In this document: piece after piece, positions 19,267-27,441 of the stretch
Position numbering within the stretch: the first letter of the stretch is position 1
Layout of the letters: every line of letters begins with the position of its first letter
Source of the DNA: Sulfuriferula nivalis
GTDB lineage: Bacteria > Pseudomonadota > Gammaproteobacteria > Burkholderiales > Sulfuriferulaceae
NCBI RefSeq assembly: GCF_009937995.1
Contig: NZ_AP021881.1
Coordinates: forward strand, 1-64,000
Direction: 5' to 3'
DNA length: 64,000 nucleotides
Notes under the pieces: generated by a model
What the model was told of the DNA's origin: nothing
The model's input: the letters and a program-made list of their open reading frames with translations, nothing else
Databases searched by the model: none
Program-made: the position numbers and the translations under genes

Positions 19267-19533
19267 CCCTTAATCCTTATAGCTCAACAATATATGCATT
19301 AACGTTAAGTTTTTTGACTTCCAATATGGGCAACCCCAAAACCAGTTGAATATTTGAGCCCATAAGCCAAGCGCACGGTCAAAGCTAATATGAACACATC
19401 AAATGAACCCCCACCTAATAATCCCAATTTACCGTACCTATCCTTTATTAATATGCAATTCGTGCCTACAGCATGGCTGAAGCGCAATTAGCCGCTGCCA
19501 TTGACTGCTGCATCAGCCTGAGCACCTAGTTCT
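19267..19533. other. Intergenic region beside orphan antitoxin
   Basis: This contains the antitoxin leader and AT-rich sequence. A 60-codon minus-strand frame (19305-19487) has no ribosome-binding site or recognisable motif and is not accepted as a gene. Confidence 0.4.
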
Positions 19534-19764
19534 TCATCCTCCTGTAGCTCCATATAGGAGCAGGCCAAGGAAAACAGCACATACAATAGCAAAAATTCCA
19601 GATAAAAAAGTGGAGACACGAGCCTTAACACTATTCAGAGGTTTGGTCTCAAAACTGGAACGGCTAAATATGGTTACAAAATCAAATGGAATGCAGGCGA
19701 CTACAGTTAAATATAAACCATAGCTGATTAAGAAAAAAATGGGAAAAAATAATAGCTCATTCAT
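19534..19764 (-). CDS. Small hypothetical membrane protein
   Basis: This 76-residue protein has two clear hydrophobic segments: FFPIFFLISYGLYLTVVACI near the N-terminus and a second near residues 50-72. They are joined by a short basic loop, a hairpin membrane topology. No family was recognised and no strong ribosome-binding site is seen, so it may be a chance frame. The hydrophobic pattern argues for a real product. Confidence 0.45.
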   Translation of the reverse strand: MNELLFFPIFFLISYGLYLTVVACIPFDFVTIFSRSSFETKPLNSVKARVSTFLSGIFAIVCAVFLGLLLYGATGG

Positions 19765-20222
19765 GATATGGCGCTGTTTACTGTATTTGGAGGGCTAAAG
19801 CTATTTTAGCGTAAGAATACTCAATGTGGCTGCGACCAAATAGTGAATATTGAGCACGGCGTGTCCATGCTAATGGCTTGCCTTCCGAGTTCCGATAATT
19901 ATTGCAAATACGAATTCGTCTTAACACTTCATAGCGCCAGTGTAAGTCAACATATATATTGATTGTTAGTCTTACAAAACTCTTGAAAAAAGATAGGGAA
20001 GTGATAAGCTAGGCCGCTTAAAAATAACTAAAAATCTACATTGTAGATTCATTCTCGGTGGATGAAATGAGAGCGCGTTAACAATTATTCTTCAGCGCAG
20101 CGTGGTATTAACAATTAGAGCGATGTCAATTTTAAGCTTACAACAAAGCCTTTTTCTGTAACTACGCATAATTGGCTATTAAATCTATTCCACAATTATT
20201 TACCTTTGATACGGGTTAAGAA
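19765..20222. other. Intergenic region upstream of the Sel1-repeat gene
   Basis: About 460 bp of AT-rich DNA without a convincing gene. It includes the 17-bp palindrome at 20033-20049 and probably the promoter of the Sel1-repeat gene. Confidence 0.45.
20033..20049. promoter_or_regulatory. 17-bp palindrome, possible operator
   Basis: AATCTACA-T-TGTAGATT is a perfect inverted repeat about 175 bp upstream of the Sel1-repeat gene. Its size and symmetry fit a dimeric repressor site. The binding protein is unknown. Confidence 0.4.
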
Positions 20223-21104
20223 ATGAAATGCAACAAATTACTATCTATCACCAGCATTGCATTGAGTTCAACCCTGATTCTGGCATCTGGGGATGCTGCT
20301 GCAATGGATGATGCGCAAGCTAAGCAACTCGCTACGCAAGCATACCAAGGTAATGCGACTGCCTTACAGCAGTTGCAGCAAGACGCGATCAAGGGTGGTG
20401 TTAATGCGGAATTTTGGTATGGCTTACTGTACGTTTACGGCCAAGGTGTGCCACAGGATTTCACCCAAGCCGTAACTTGGTTCAGAAAAGCCGCCGAGCA
20501 GGGAAATGCTATTGCGCAATACAGTCTTGGCTTACGATATGATGATGGTCAAGGCGTACCACAGAACTACGCACAGGCCGCAGCCTGGTACAGAAAAGCC
20601 GCTGATCAGGGGTTTGCTAACGCGCAAAACAACCTTGGTCTGCTATATAACAACGGCCAAGGTGTAGCACAAGATTATGCCCAAGCCGCATTCTGGTACA
20701 GAAAAGCTGCTGATCAAGGTAATGCTGCCTCACAATACGGCCTTGGTTTGCTATGCTACAACGGTCAAGGTGTGCCACAGGATTTCAGCCAAGCCGTAAC
20801 TTGGTTCAGAAAAGCCGCTGATCAGGATTATGCTATAGCACAGAATAATCTTGGCGTAATGTATGGAAAGGGTCAAAGCGTAATTCAGAATAACATCATT
20901 GCCTATGCCCTCTACAATCTATCCGCAAGTCAGGATCATTCGCAAAATAATCCATCTTTATCCAATAGAGATTACTTTGTCTCTAAAATGACAGAAGCAG
21001 AAATAGAATCAGGACAAGCGTTGACGAGAAAAATGATTGCAAACGGGGTTACGAAAGCAATTAATGAATATCTTGGCATAAAAAACCTCAACACATCACG
21101 CTAA
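20223..21104 (+). CDS. Exported Sel1-repeat protein
   Basis: This 293-residue protein has an N-terminal signal peptide (basic start, hydrophobic core, ASGDAAA before the mature chain). It then has at least five 36-residue Sel1-like (TPR-related) repeats between about residues 60 and 230, each with the pattern GQGVPQDF-QAV-WFRKAA-QG-A-AQ-LG. Such solenoids usually mediate protein-protein contacts in the envelope. Two repeats are nearly identical at DNA level (20445 onward and 20769 onward, offset 324 bp, exactly three repeats), indicating recent internal duplication. The C-terminal 60 residues are not repetitive. Confidence 0.88.
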   Translation: MKCNKLLSITSIALSSTLILASGDAAAMDDAQAKQLATQAYQGNATALQQLQQDAIKGGVNAEFWYGLLYVYGQGVPQDFTQAVTWFRKAAEQGNAIAQYSLGLRYDDGQGVPQNYAQAAAWYRKAADQGFANAQNNLGLLYNNGQGVAQDYAQAAFWYRKAADQGNAASQYGLGLLCYNGQGVPQDFSQAVTWFRKAADQDYAIAQNNLGVMYGKGQSVIQNNIIAYALYNLSASQDHSQNNPSLSNRDYFVSKMTEAEIESGQALTRKMIANGVTKAINEYLGIKNLNTSR

Positions 21105-21262
21105 GGAATAACAAGGGTAGAAAACTTAATATCCAATTTGATATGGATATCGCTACGTTTTATGTCTGATTTTGAGTTACTAAACGTGGCTATAGAATCT
21201 GCACTGTACACATTTATAAAAGCAGGCGGCGTAAAAACTGCCAATATAGGGAGAGTAAAATA

Positions 21263-21595
21263 ATGAACAAGTTTCTTTTAGCACTTATGGTCAGTTCTAC
21301 GTGTTTTCTTGGTGGGTGCAACAACACCAGCACGCCGAAACCCGCAGCACCTGCTGCCGATGCGATTGAGCAGAATAATGTTTGTGTCGTGGATAGTATT
21401 TCTCTTGATGAAGCCAAAGCCTGTAAGCCTGGGCAAAAGATTGCGTTTTTGCCTGATAGTTGGGGCAATGAGCAGTTTCCAATCCGATTCGTCCTTGGTC
21501 ATTGTGATATGCGCTATACCGTAGCATTGACCAATGGTGGTGTGGTTTGTATCTTCAAGCCTTTGCAAAACGTGATGGCAGGTAATCAAAAATAG
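21263..21595 (+). CDS. Small lipoprotein of unknown function
   Basis: This 110-residue protein has a lipoprotein signal and lipobox: MNKFLLALMVSSTCFLGGC, with the lipidated Cys at residue 19. A Pro/Ala-rich linker follows (STPKPAAPAADA), then a small globular domain with four Cys in all after the lipobox (NVCVV, ACKPG, GHCDMRY, GVVCIF), possibly two disulfides. GGGAGAG precedes the ATG by a few bases. The fold was not recognised. It probably acts at the inner face of the outer membrane. Confidence 0.75.
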   Translation: MNKFLLALMVSSTCFLGGCNNTSTPKPAAPAADAIEQNNVCVVDSISLDEAKACKPGQKIAFLPDSWGNEQFPIRFVLGHCDMRYTVALTNGGVVCIFKPLQNVMAGNQK

Positions 21596-21958
21596 AGAGT
21601 TTATCGTTCAGTCTGTTGGTTACAGATGCTTTTCAAAAAATGGTATCGACAAACTCAACTGATCAACAAAAATCCAAATCGGAAATTGAAGAAATGGAAG
21701 AAACTAAACCAGTTAAAACTAAAGTTACGTGGGGGTCGTACCATCCGAGAGGATGAGAAACTCTCTTATTCGCTGCCGATATATGTGACTAAGAAGTAAT
21801 CAATAGAAATGTCGTGCACAAAATTGGCGGCGAAGGGTGTGTTAATAAAGCCACTTTGATCTGAGTAATACGGCAAGCTGCAATATGCGGATAAGCCTTA
21901 GCATAAGAATGATTCCGTATTCTAAATCAACCACCATAACAAATAATGGGGAGCATTA
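21596..21958. other. Intergenic region with short uncertain frames
   Basis: About 360 bp. A 57-codon very basic frame (21626-21799) and an overlapping 38-codon frame from 21640 are present, but neither has a ribosome-binding site or recognised motif. A promoter for the 21959 gene is likely here. Confidence 0.4.
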
Positions 21959-22639
21959 ATGACTAAAATACTAAGAAGCTGTATTTATGCAATGCTACTG
22001 TTGGCGTTTATTAATAACGTATATGCAGATGATAAGTTAGCTGATATATCTAATGCGACAGCTACGCAAAACCAAATCACAGATACCACGCCTGCACCTT
22101 ATTCAGTCATAGTAGAAAGAACACGATTTACTAAAAAAGCAGCATGGTTTAACGCTTGGGAAGCTAAATGCAATTGGGTGCATCATGCCGATTTATCTGA
22201 TTTATGCAGTAATGATTTAGCGCTAAATGGTAAGTCAGGCGACAAACATGTTTTTTTTGTTGAGGAAGAATTTATTGGTGATGCACAAAACCTCCATCTT
22301 GAAGGAAGCAAGCCGGAACTAACCAGTGCACAAACGACTTCTAATGCGATAGGAACTGCAGTAACGCTTGGCATTTTATGGGCAACTCGTGGTGTTACAA
22401 CGATCAATACTAATCCATATTTTCCCGAAGATGTAATCACATACGAAGATATTAAAAATGCGCCACCAAATCCGAAGAAAGCAATTTTGACAGAAGTTTA
22501 CGTCACAATGCCTGCCAGTAATGTCGTTTTGGTGCACAAAAGAGAGCAGTTAACGCTGGTATATACTGATATGAGTAATGATGAATTGCGGAAGATACAT
22601 TACCAAAACGCCATAAAACAAGAGTTTAGAATGGAATGA
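21959..22639 (+). CDS. Secreted hypothetical protein
   Basis: This 226-residue protein has a signal peptide (MTKILRSCIYAMLLLAFINNVYA, cleavage after the YA) and a mature chain containing a Trp/Cys-rich segment (WFNAWEAKCNWVHHADLSDLC). There is one weakly hydrophobic stretch near residues 125-150. GGGGAG lies just before the ATG. I do not recognise the family. It is the third exported product in a row in this part of the transposon cargo. Confidence 0.7.
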   Translation: MTKILRSCIYAMLLLAFINNVYADDKLADISNATATQNQITDTTPAPYSVIVERTRFTKKAAWFNAWEAKCNWVHHADLSDLCSNDLALNGKSGDKHVFFVEEEFIGDAQNLHLEGSKPELTSAQTTSNAIGTAVTLGILWATRGVTTINTNPYFPEDVITYEDIKNAPPNPKKAILTEVYVTMPASNVVLVHKREQLTLVYTDMSNDELRKIHYQNAIKQEFRME

Positions 22640-23179
22640 TGATCGTATCTTGGTATGGCGTGGCAGTAGTTTTATACATCATGTATGCTTGCAACCCGCT
22701 AACCATTATCAATCTAGGTTCTATACCCATTTTTCGTTGCACTCATGTGTAAAACATCTTAGTAGGCGCATCACGTCATCTAAACTAAAAACATGAGTGG
22801 TTTTTGTATCGCTCGATAAAACACCAAGTAAAGACTATTAGCCATCATCAACCACCTGATACTAGGCATCAATGCATAATCAGGTATTGTGTTTGGATGC
22901 TCGGACAGTAAAGCAATATCTGCACGAATGAGTCGAATCGTCATGCGCTACCTAAATTGTATTCACGCACCGACAAGCTCTGAGCCTGCGAATAGGATGG
23001 TGGCAATGAAACTTTAACCTTGGCTTCACATAAATAATTACATTATTTTTGTAATTTTTTACAAAAAAGAAGTGAAAAATTTACCAAAAAAATGTATAAA
23101 ACTTACGGATTTTTTAGTAAAAAATTACTATAACTACATGTTTAAAAAAGATATTTGAAAATTATCGCATTTTGCGTTA
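22640..23179. other. Intergenic region, strongly AT-rich toward the XRE gene
   Basis: About 540 bp with no convincing gene. The last 150 bp (23030-23180) are composed almost wholly of A/T runs, typical of a curved, H-NS-like silenced or strong promoter region, and lie just before the XRE regulator. Confidence 0.5.
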
Positions 23180-23196
23180 GGCTCATGGGATGAGCC
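23180..23196. promoter_or_regulatory. Palindrome spanning the XRE gene start codon
   Basis: GGCTCAT-GGG-ATGAGCC is a perfect 7-bp inverted repeat whose right arm contains the ATG at 23190. It could be an autoregulatory operator or an mRNA hairpin sequestering the start. A degraded version occurs before the relic at 17432. Confidence 0.4.
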
Positions 23197-23597
23197 CTTT
23201 TTCATTATTTTTACGCCATATCCGCGAAAGTCGTAATATCCGCCAAAAAGATGTCGCGGAATTACTCGGCTACGAACAAAGCTATTTGTCGGCACTAGAA
23301 AATGGGCTCAAGGGAATTCCTCGCGATGAGTTCATCCAACAATTCACCAAAAAACTCCAATTAAACGAAGATGAAGTCGCTGCAATGCACATCGCTTTGG
23401 CTAATTCCCATCGTACATTAAATATACCGATCTCGGCAAGGGTTGCGGAGTTTAGATTAGCGCACCAATTCGAAAGACTTCTTGGCAATTTAAGTGAAAA
23501 ACAGATTCAATTCCTGGAGCTTGCGCTTGAATTGTCTACAGTCAGTGAGAGTGCGTCAATTGCTAAAACAAAATTATTAAAGGAGAACGAAATGTAA
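23190..23597 (+). CDS. XRE-family transcriptional regulator
   Basis: This 135-residue protein has a Cro/C1-type helix-turn-helix in residues 7-65: FLRHIRESRNIRQKDVAEL then YEQSYLSALENG. The alpha-helical C-terminus probably dimerises. It sits between the cargo and the tnsABC-tniQ operon and is followed by a strong terminator, so it is a separate transcript. A role in controlling transposition or the neighbouring cargo is plausible but inferred. A decayed copy exists at 17432-17597. Confidence 0.88.
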   Translation: MSPFSLFLRHIRESRNIRQKDVAELLGYEQSYLSALENGLKGIPRDEFIQQFTKKLQLNEDEVAAMHIALANSHRTLNIPISARVAEFRLAHQFERLLGNLSEKQIQFLELALELSTVSESASIAKTKLLKENEM

Positions 23598-23601
23598 AAA
23601 A

Positions 23602-23627
23602 GGCAAGCCGGAAAGCTTGCCCTTTTT
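23602..23627 (+). terminator. Rho-independent terminator after the XRE gene
   Basis: The GGCAAGC/GCTTGCC stem (23602-23608 with 23615-23621) is followed by CTTTTT, with a matching A-run before it. It would end the XRE transcript and insulate the tns operon. Confidence 0.85.
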
Positions 23628-23716
23628 GGTAGTGATAGTGCTGTGTGACTGGACATCATCAGTATCTATCTAAGCCAATAAGGCGTCAAGCAATTTTCCA
23701 AAAAGTAGTGCCATCA

Positions 23717-23757
23717 CTGAACGGATTTTAACCGTTCAGCGGGTATTTATTTGCCCG
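23717..23757. promoter_or_regulatory. Two adjacent hairpins upstream of tnsA
   Basis: CTGAACGG-7 nt-CCGTTCAG (23717-23739) is immediately followed by CGGG-10 nt-CCCG (23740-23757). The first is a perfect 8-bp stem about 90 bp before the tnsA start. It may be an operator or an attenuator-like leader limiting transposase expression. Confidence 0.45.
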
Positions 23758-23824
23758 AATTTTGTGATTTTAAAATGCATGCAGAGTCATGTAGGGACTT
23801 TTGCACGCCTAAAAAAGGATAGAT

Positions 23825-24463
23825 ATGCTAGCCAGGAAAGTTGTAACAAGGAGCGGGCGCAAGATTCGCGGGTATTTTCCCAGCCGAAAAATGGGTCGTA
23901 TGATCCAGTGGGAGTCGCTTCTAGAACGTGATGCAATACTGCTGCTGGAGTTTTCATCTGGCATTAAAAGCTTCCGGGAGCAGCCAGAAAGGGTGGTCTA
24001 TTATGCTGGTCAAAAACAGCATGAGTATTATCCGGATTTTGAAATTACCCAAATTGGTGATTCGGTTATCCACCTTGAAGTAAAACCGTTAGCACAAATT
24101 AAAACTCGCAAGATTTCAGAAAAGTTCGCTCACATTGCGAATCACTACGATCACCTAGGGCGGCGCTTCTTGGTTTTGACCGATGATCGCATTCGGCGCC
24201 AACCGTTACTTAGCAACCTAAATCGGCTTCAATATTTTAACCGACCTGGTTACCAAGTTGAGAGTTTGAGCGATAAATATAAATTGCAGTTTGGTAAGGA
24301 TATCCCTATCCCTCTTGCCGCGGTGATTGATGAATTGGGCGAGCCATGTGTGATGACGCTGCTTGCATACGGGATACTCAGCTGTAACTTGGAGCAAAAA
24401 CTTGCCAGTTCGTCTCTGATTTCATGGGTCAAGGAGGATGGCGATGCGTCGATTCTCCTTTAA
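23825..24463 (+). CDS. tnsA: TnsA-like transposon endonuclease subunit
   Basis: TnsA cuts the 5' ends of the transposon so that Tn7-type elements move by cut-and-paste. The 212-residue protein has the expected restriction-like catalytic pattern: WESLLERDAI (Glu), YYPDF (Asp) and HLEVKP (Glu-x-Lys), within the first 100 residues. A C-terminal helical region follows. It starts the four-gene operon and overlaps tnsB by 26 bp. Size and motif spacing fit TnsA rather than the TnsA-lacking Tn5053-type systems. Confidence 0.9.
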   Translation: MLARKVVTRSGRKIRGYFPSRKMGRMIQWESLLERDAILLLEFSSGIKSFREQPERVVYYAGQKQHEYYPDFEITQIGDSVIHLEVKPLAQIKTRKISEKFAHIANHYDHLGRRFLVLTDDRIRRQPLLSNLNRLQYFNRPGYQVESLSDKYKLQFGKDIPIPLAAVIDELGEPCVMTLLAYGILSCNLEQKLASSSLISWVKEDGDASILL

Positions 24464-26411
24464 GAAGGGCCTAGTACTCTTTGACGCGCAGCGGCGCTGG
24501 GAGTTGGTTAGACGCCTAGTCACAGGAAAGCTGCAGTTACAGGATGAGTCAGGCGAGTTATTGAATCTTGATGAGGCTGAGCTCCTTAACCGCTGGCTGG
24601 AGGGGCTTTGGGTTATTGATCAGGATTCTTTGGGCATTGGGAATGACCTGCTTTACACAACGACGCCAAGGGATTTGGCTACTTTTCCGGAGCGCTGGCA
24701 GCAAATTGCGAGGAAGCGGCAAGCATACATCCAGGCGGTTAATCCGGAGCAAAATAAATATAACCCAGCGCGCTGGAGTGAGCTAATTAAAGCCCACGCA
24801 CTAGTGGAACAAGATGACAATCCACCCTGCCCTTCATCCGTTTACTCGTGGTGGAAACGATTTCGGAACACCCGCTCTTTGGCCGATTTAGTTCCGTTTA
24901 CGCGGTCAAACAAACCTCGACATGCGGATAGTCGGTTTGCAGTATTCGAACAGGCGGTATCTGAATTGTATCTGTCGCAGCAGCGCTTGCCAAAACTGGA
25001 TGTGGTCAAACGCGTCCATGAAAAAGTTAGGCAACTGAACCAAGGCAAGCCCGAGACAGAAATAATTAAGGCGCCAACGAAATCAACAATTTATCGTTGG
25101 CTGAGTGATTTACAGCAGGATGTTGTCGATCGGGCAAGGTTAGGTGCTGAGGCCGCAAAAGTGAAGTACCGTATGGTGCTGGGATCATTGAATGTCACTT
25201 CTGTTCTTGAGCGAATCGAGATTGACCATACGCCCGTGGATTTAATCATAATCGACAAACTCACAGGGCTAAACTTGGGAAGGCCTTGGCTAACCATAGC
25301 AAAGGATCGCCACTGTCGCATAGTTTGGGGATACTACCTTTCATTTAATCCACCGTCGACACATTCAGTCTTGCAATGTCTTAAAAATGGAATGTTACCG
25401 AAAACAGCGCTGCTCGCAAAATATCCGGACATAGTAGGCGAATGGCCAGCCTGCGGAATTCCAGATCTGATTGCGGTCGACAACGGAATGGACCTGCATT
25501 CGGCTGGACTCGAAAAAACCTGTCAGGAACTGGGTATCCAGATTTTATATTGTCCGGCGAAAATACCTTGGTTTAAGGGAGCCGTGGAGCGACACTTTAA
25601 AACGATGGCTAATGACTTGATACATCGTATGCCCGGCACAACGTTTTCGAATGTTAAGGATAGAGGGGAGTATCCGGCAGAATCATTGGCTTGTATTGAT
25701 TTCGATTTATTACATGAAGTCGTAGTCCAATGGATAGTCGACGTATTTAATGTATCACCTCATCGGGGAATCGGTACAACACCATTGCTAAAGTGGAAGG
25801 AAGGCGCATCAAAACGCCCCATTGAGTTGCCTGTCTTGCCGCAGCAATTGGACGTGATTACTGGAATACCAGCTGAGCGAGTACTCTTCCATTATGGCCT
25901 TGAGCTTGAAGGACTGCATTACAACAGCCGTCGCCTCCAAGAAATCCGACGTCGATCCGGTGACAACATACGCCTCCAGCTGAAGTTCTACGAGAACACT
26001 GTCGCGCACATTCAAGTGTTTGACCCGTACGCCAAAGAATACATCGAGGTACCTACGATTCAGGAAGCCTACAGCCAGGGCATATCACGCTCTGTGCACA
26101 GACTAGTTCGTGAATACGCTCGTAAAGAATTTGGTGAGAGTTTTTCTAGCGAACAGTTGCAACTGGCGAAGGAAAACATTCAACAAAAGATTGATCGTGC
26201 CGCTCGGGACAAAAAAATGGCTAATCGAAAGCAGGCGCAGCGCTTGAATATGACGGATAGCGACCCGCTGACTCCGTCTAAGGACATCATCAACCAACCT
26301 AGGAAAGGCAGCAAATCACCATTGAACGAGGTGCCACCCGAGCTCCCCGATGGGCTTAATGACGAATTGCCAAAATTTAAACCGTTGGAGAATCCAGATG
26401 AAACCAATTGA
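24438..26411 (+). CDS. tnsB: TnsB-like DDE transposase
   Basis: This is the integrase-superfamily transposase that binds the end repeats and joins 3' ends to the target. The 657-residue protein has N-terminal helix-turn-helix regions, a catalytic core with Asp in IEIDHTPVDLI, Asp in AVDNGMDLHS and Glu in AVERHFKTMAND, and a C-terminal beta-barrel and TnsC-interacting tail. Translation overlaps tnsA upstream and tnsC downstream. It should recognise the GTTTAGAT-type repeats at both ends. Confidence 0.93.
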   Translation: MAMRRFSFKKGLVLFDAQRRWELVRRLVTGKLQLQDESGELLNLDEAELLNRWLEGLWVIDQDSLGIGNDLLYTTTPRDLATFPERWQQIARKRQAYIQAVNPEQNKYNPARWSELIKAHALVEQDDNPPCPSSVYSWWKRFRNTRSLADLVPFTRSNKPRHADSRFAVFEQAVSELYLSQQRLPKLDVVKRVHEKVRQLNQGKPETEIIKAPTKSTIYRWLSDLQQDVVDRARLGAEAAKVKYRMVLGSLNVTSVLERIEIDHTPVDLIIIDKLTGLNLGRPWLTIAKDRHCRIVWGYYLSFNPPSTHSVLQCLKNGMLPKTALLAKYPDIVGEWPACGIPDLIAVDNGMDLHSAGLEKTCQELGIQILYCPAKIPWFKGAVERHFKTMANDLIHRMPGTTFSNVKDRGEYPAESLACIDFDLLHEVVVQWIVDVFNVSPHRGIGTTPLLKWKEGASKRPIELPVLPQQLDVITGIPAERVLFHYGLELEGLHYNSRRLQEIRRRSGDNIRLQLKFYENTVAHIQVFDPYAKEYIEVPTIQEAYSQGISRSVHRLVREYARKEFGESFSSEQLQLAKENIQQKIDRAARDKKMANRKQAQRLNMTDSDPLTPSKDIINQPRKGSKSPLNEVPPELPDGLNDELPKFKPLENPDETN

Positions 26412-27441
26412 TATTATTTCGACCTATCGTGGTGCTGAACAGAGTGGTACAGATGCATTGGGGTTTTCGCTTGCGGGCATTACATTTCAGCATGCTCGCT
26501 TCAAGTCGATTGTGCTGCAAATTGCTGAAAGACATCACCATTCCAGTATTCACGGCGTGAGTGATGGCTTACTTATCACGGGTTTTTCTGGTGTAGGGAA
26601 GAGTAAGATCCTGCGGCACTATCAGTCACTTTTTCCTCGGCGAGTGGAGCGCGGCGTGACCATTATTCCAGCGCTGTTTGCTGAAACGCAAAGCTCCCCA
26701 ACCGTTAAAAGCTTGGCTCAAACAATCCTGGGGGCAATTGGGGATCCAACCGCACATCGGGGAACTGCTGCCGAGAAGACAGAGCGCATCTATAATTATT
26801 TTGCGCGGTGCGGCATTGAAATTTTGTTATTAGACGAGTTCCACCACTTTTACTACACCGCAACTGTTCAGCAGTATCGCGACATTACGGATTGGTTAAA
26901 AGGAATCATGAATAATCTGCGTTGCACTTTGGTATTGTGCGGTCTACCAGAAGCTAAAAATGTCGTCAGGAGTAATAGCCAGTTATGGCGACGGTTTTCA
27001 TCGCAGATTGAGTTGTCACCATTTGCGATGGATGACGCAGAAGATTGGTTGGAGTTCCGTGGGCTTTTGCAAGCTTTTGGCGCACAAATTCCCGTACCCT
27101 TTGATGTGCCATTACACGAATCAAATATGGCGCGGCGAGTTTATATTGCGTCTGGTGGCCGGCTCGACTACGTAAAAAAGCTGTTGGAAGGCGCGATTTC
27201 TGTTGCTGTCCGTACTGATTTGCCTTCCATAGATTTGGCCGTATTGGCTGCGGGATTCAGGGAGCAAATTTGGTCTGATGTCCCAACCAGGCTTAATCCT
27301 TTTCACCCAGAATCACCGCTCAGGCCACTTAATCGAAGTGGAGAACCGTTCGAGCCAGATTCACATGCACAGATGATTGGTTCGCCGATCGCTCGGCGCT
27401 TAGGCGGTGTGCTGAGAAAAGCCAAGAGGGATAACGTATGA
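26398..27441 (+). CDS. tnsC: TnsC-like AAA+ transposition regulator
   Basis: This ATPase filaments on target DNA and links the target selector to TnsAB. The 347-residue protein has Walker A GFSGVGKSK near residue 60 and Walker B ILLLDEFHHF near 143. It is the TniB-like short type rather than the longer Tn7 TnsC. ATG 26398 (MKPIDIIST) overlaps the tnsB end and is preferred over 26350, which would add residues read in another frame of tnsB. Its stop overlaps the tniQ start (ATGA). Confidence 0.92.
   Translation: MKPIDIISTYRGAEQSGTDALGFSLAGITFQHARFKSIVLQIAERHHHSSIHGVSDGLLITGFSGVGKSKILRHYQSLFPRRVERGVTIIPALFAETQSSPTVKSLAQTILGAIGDPTAHRGTAAEKTERIYNYFARCGIEILLLDEFHHFYYTATVQQYRDITDWLKGIMNNLRCTLVLCGLPEAKNVVRSNSQLWRRFSSQIELSPFAMDDAEDWLEFRGLLQAFGAQIPVPFDVPLHESNMARRVYIASGGRLDYVKKLLEGAISVAVRTDLPSIDLAVLAAGFREQIWSDVPTRLNPFHPESPLRPLNRSGEPFEPDSHAQMIGSPIARRLGGVLRKAKRDNV

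Noticed and set aside
19305-19487. 60-codon minus-strand frame between the antitoxin and the small membrane protein
   Set aside because: No ribosome-binding site, no recognisable motif and irregular composition.
21626-21799. 57-codon Lys-rich frame and an overlapping 38-codon frame
   Set aside because: Both are short, in AT-rich DNA, without a convincing ribosome-binding site; neither can be preferred.
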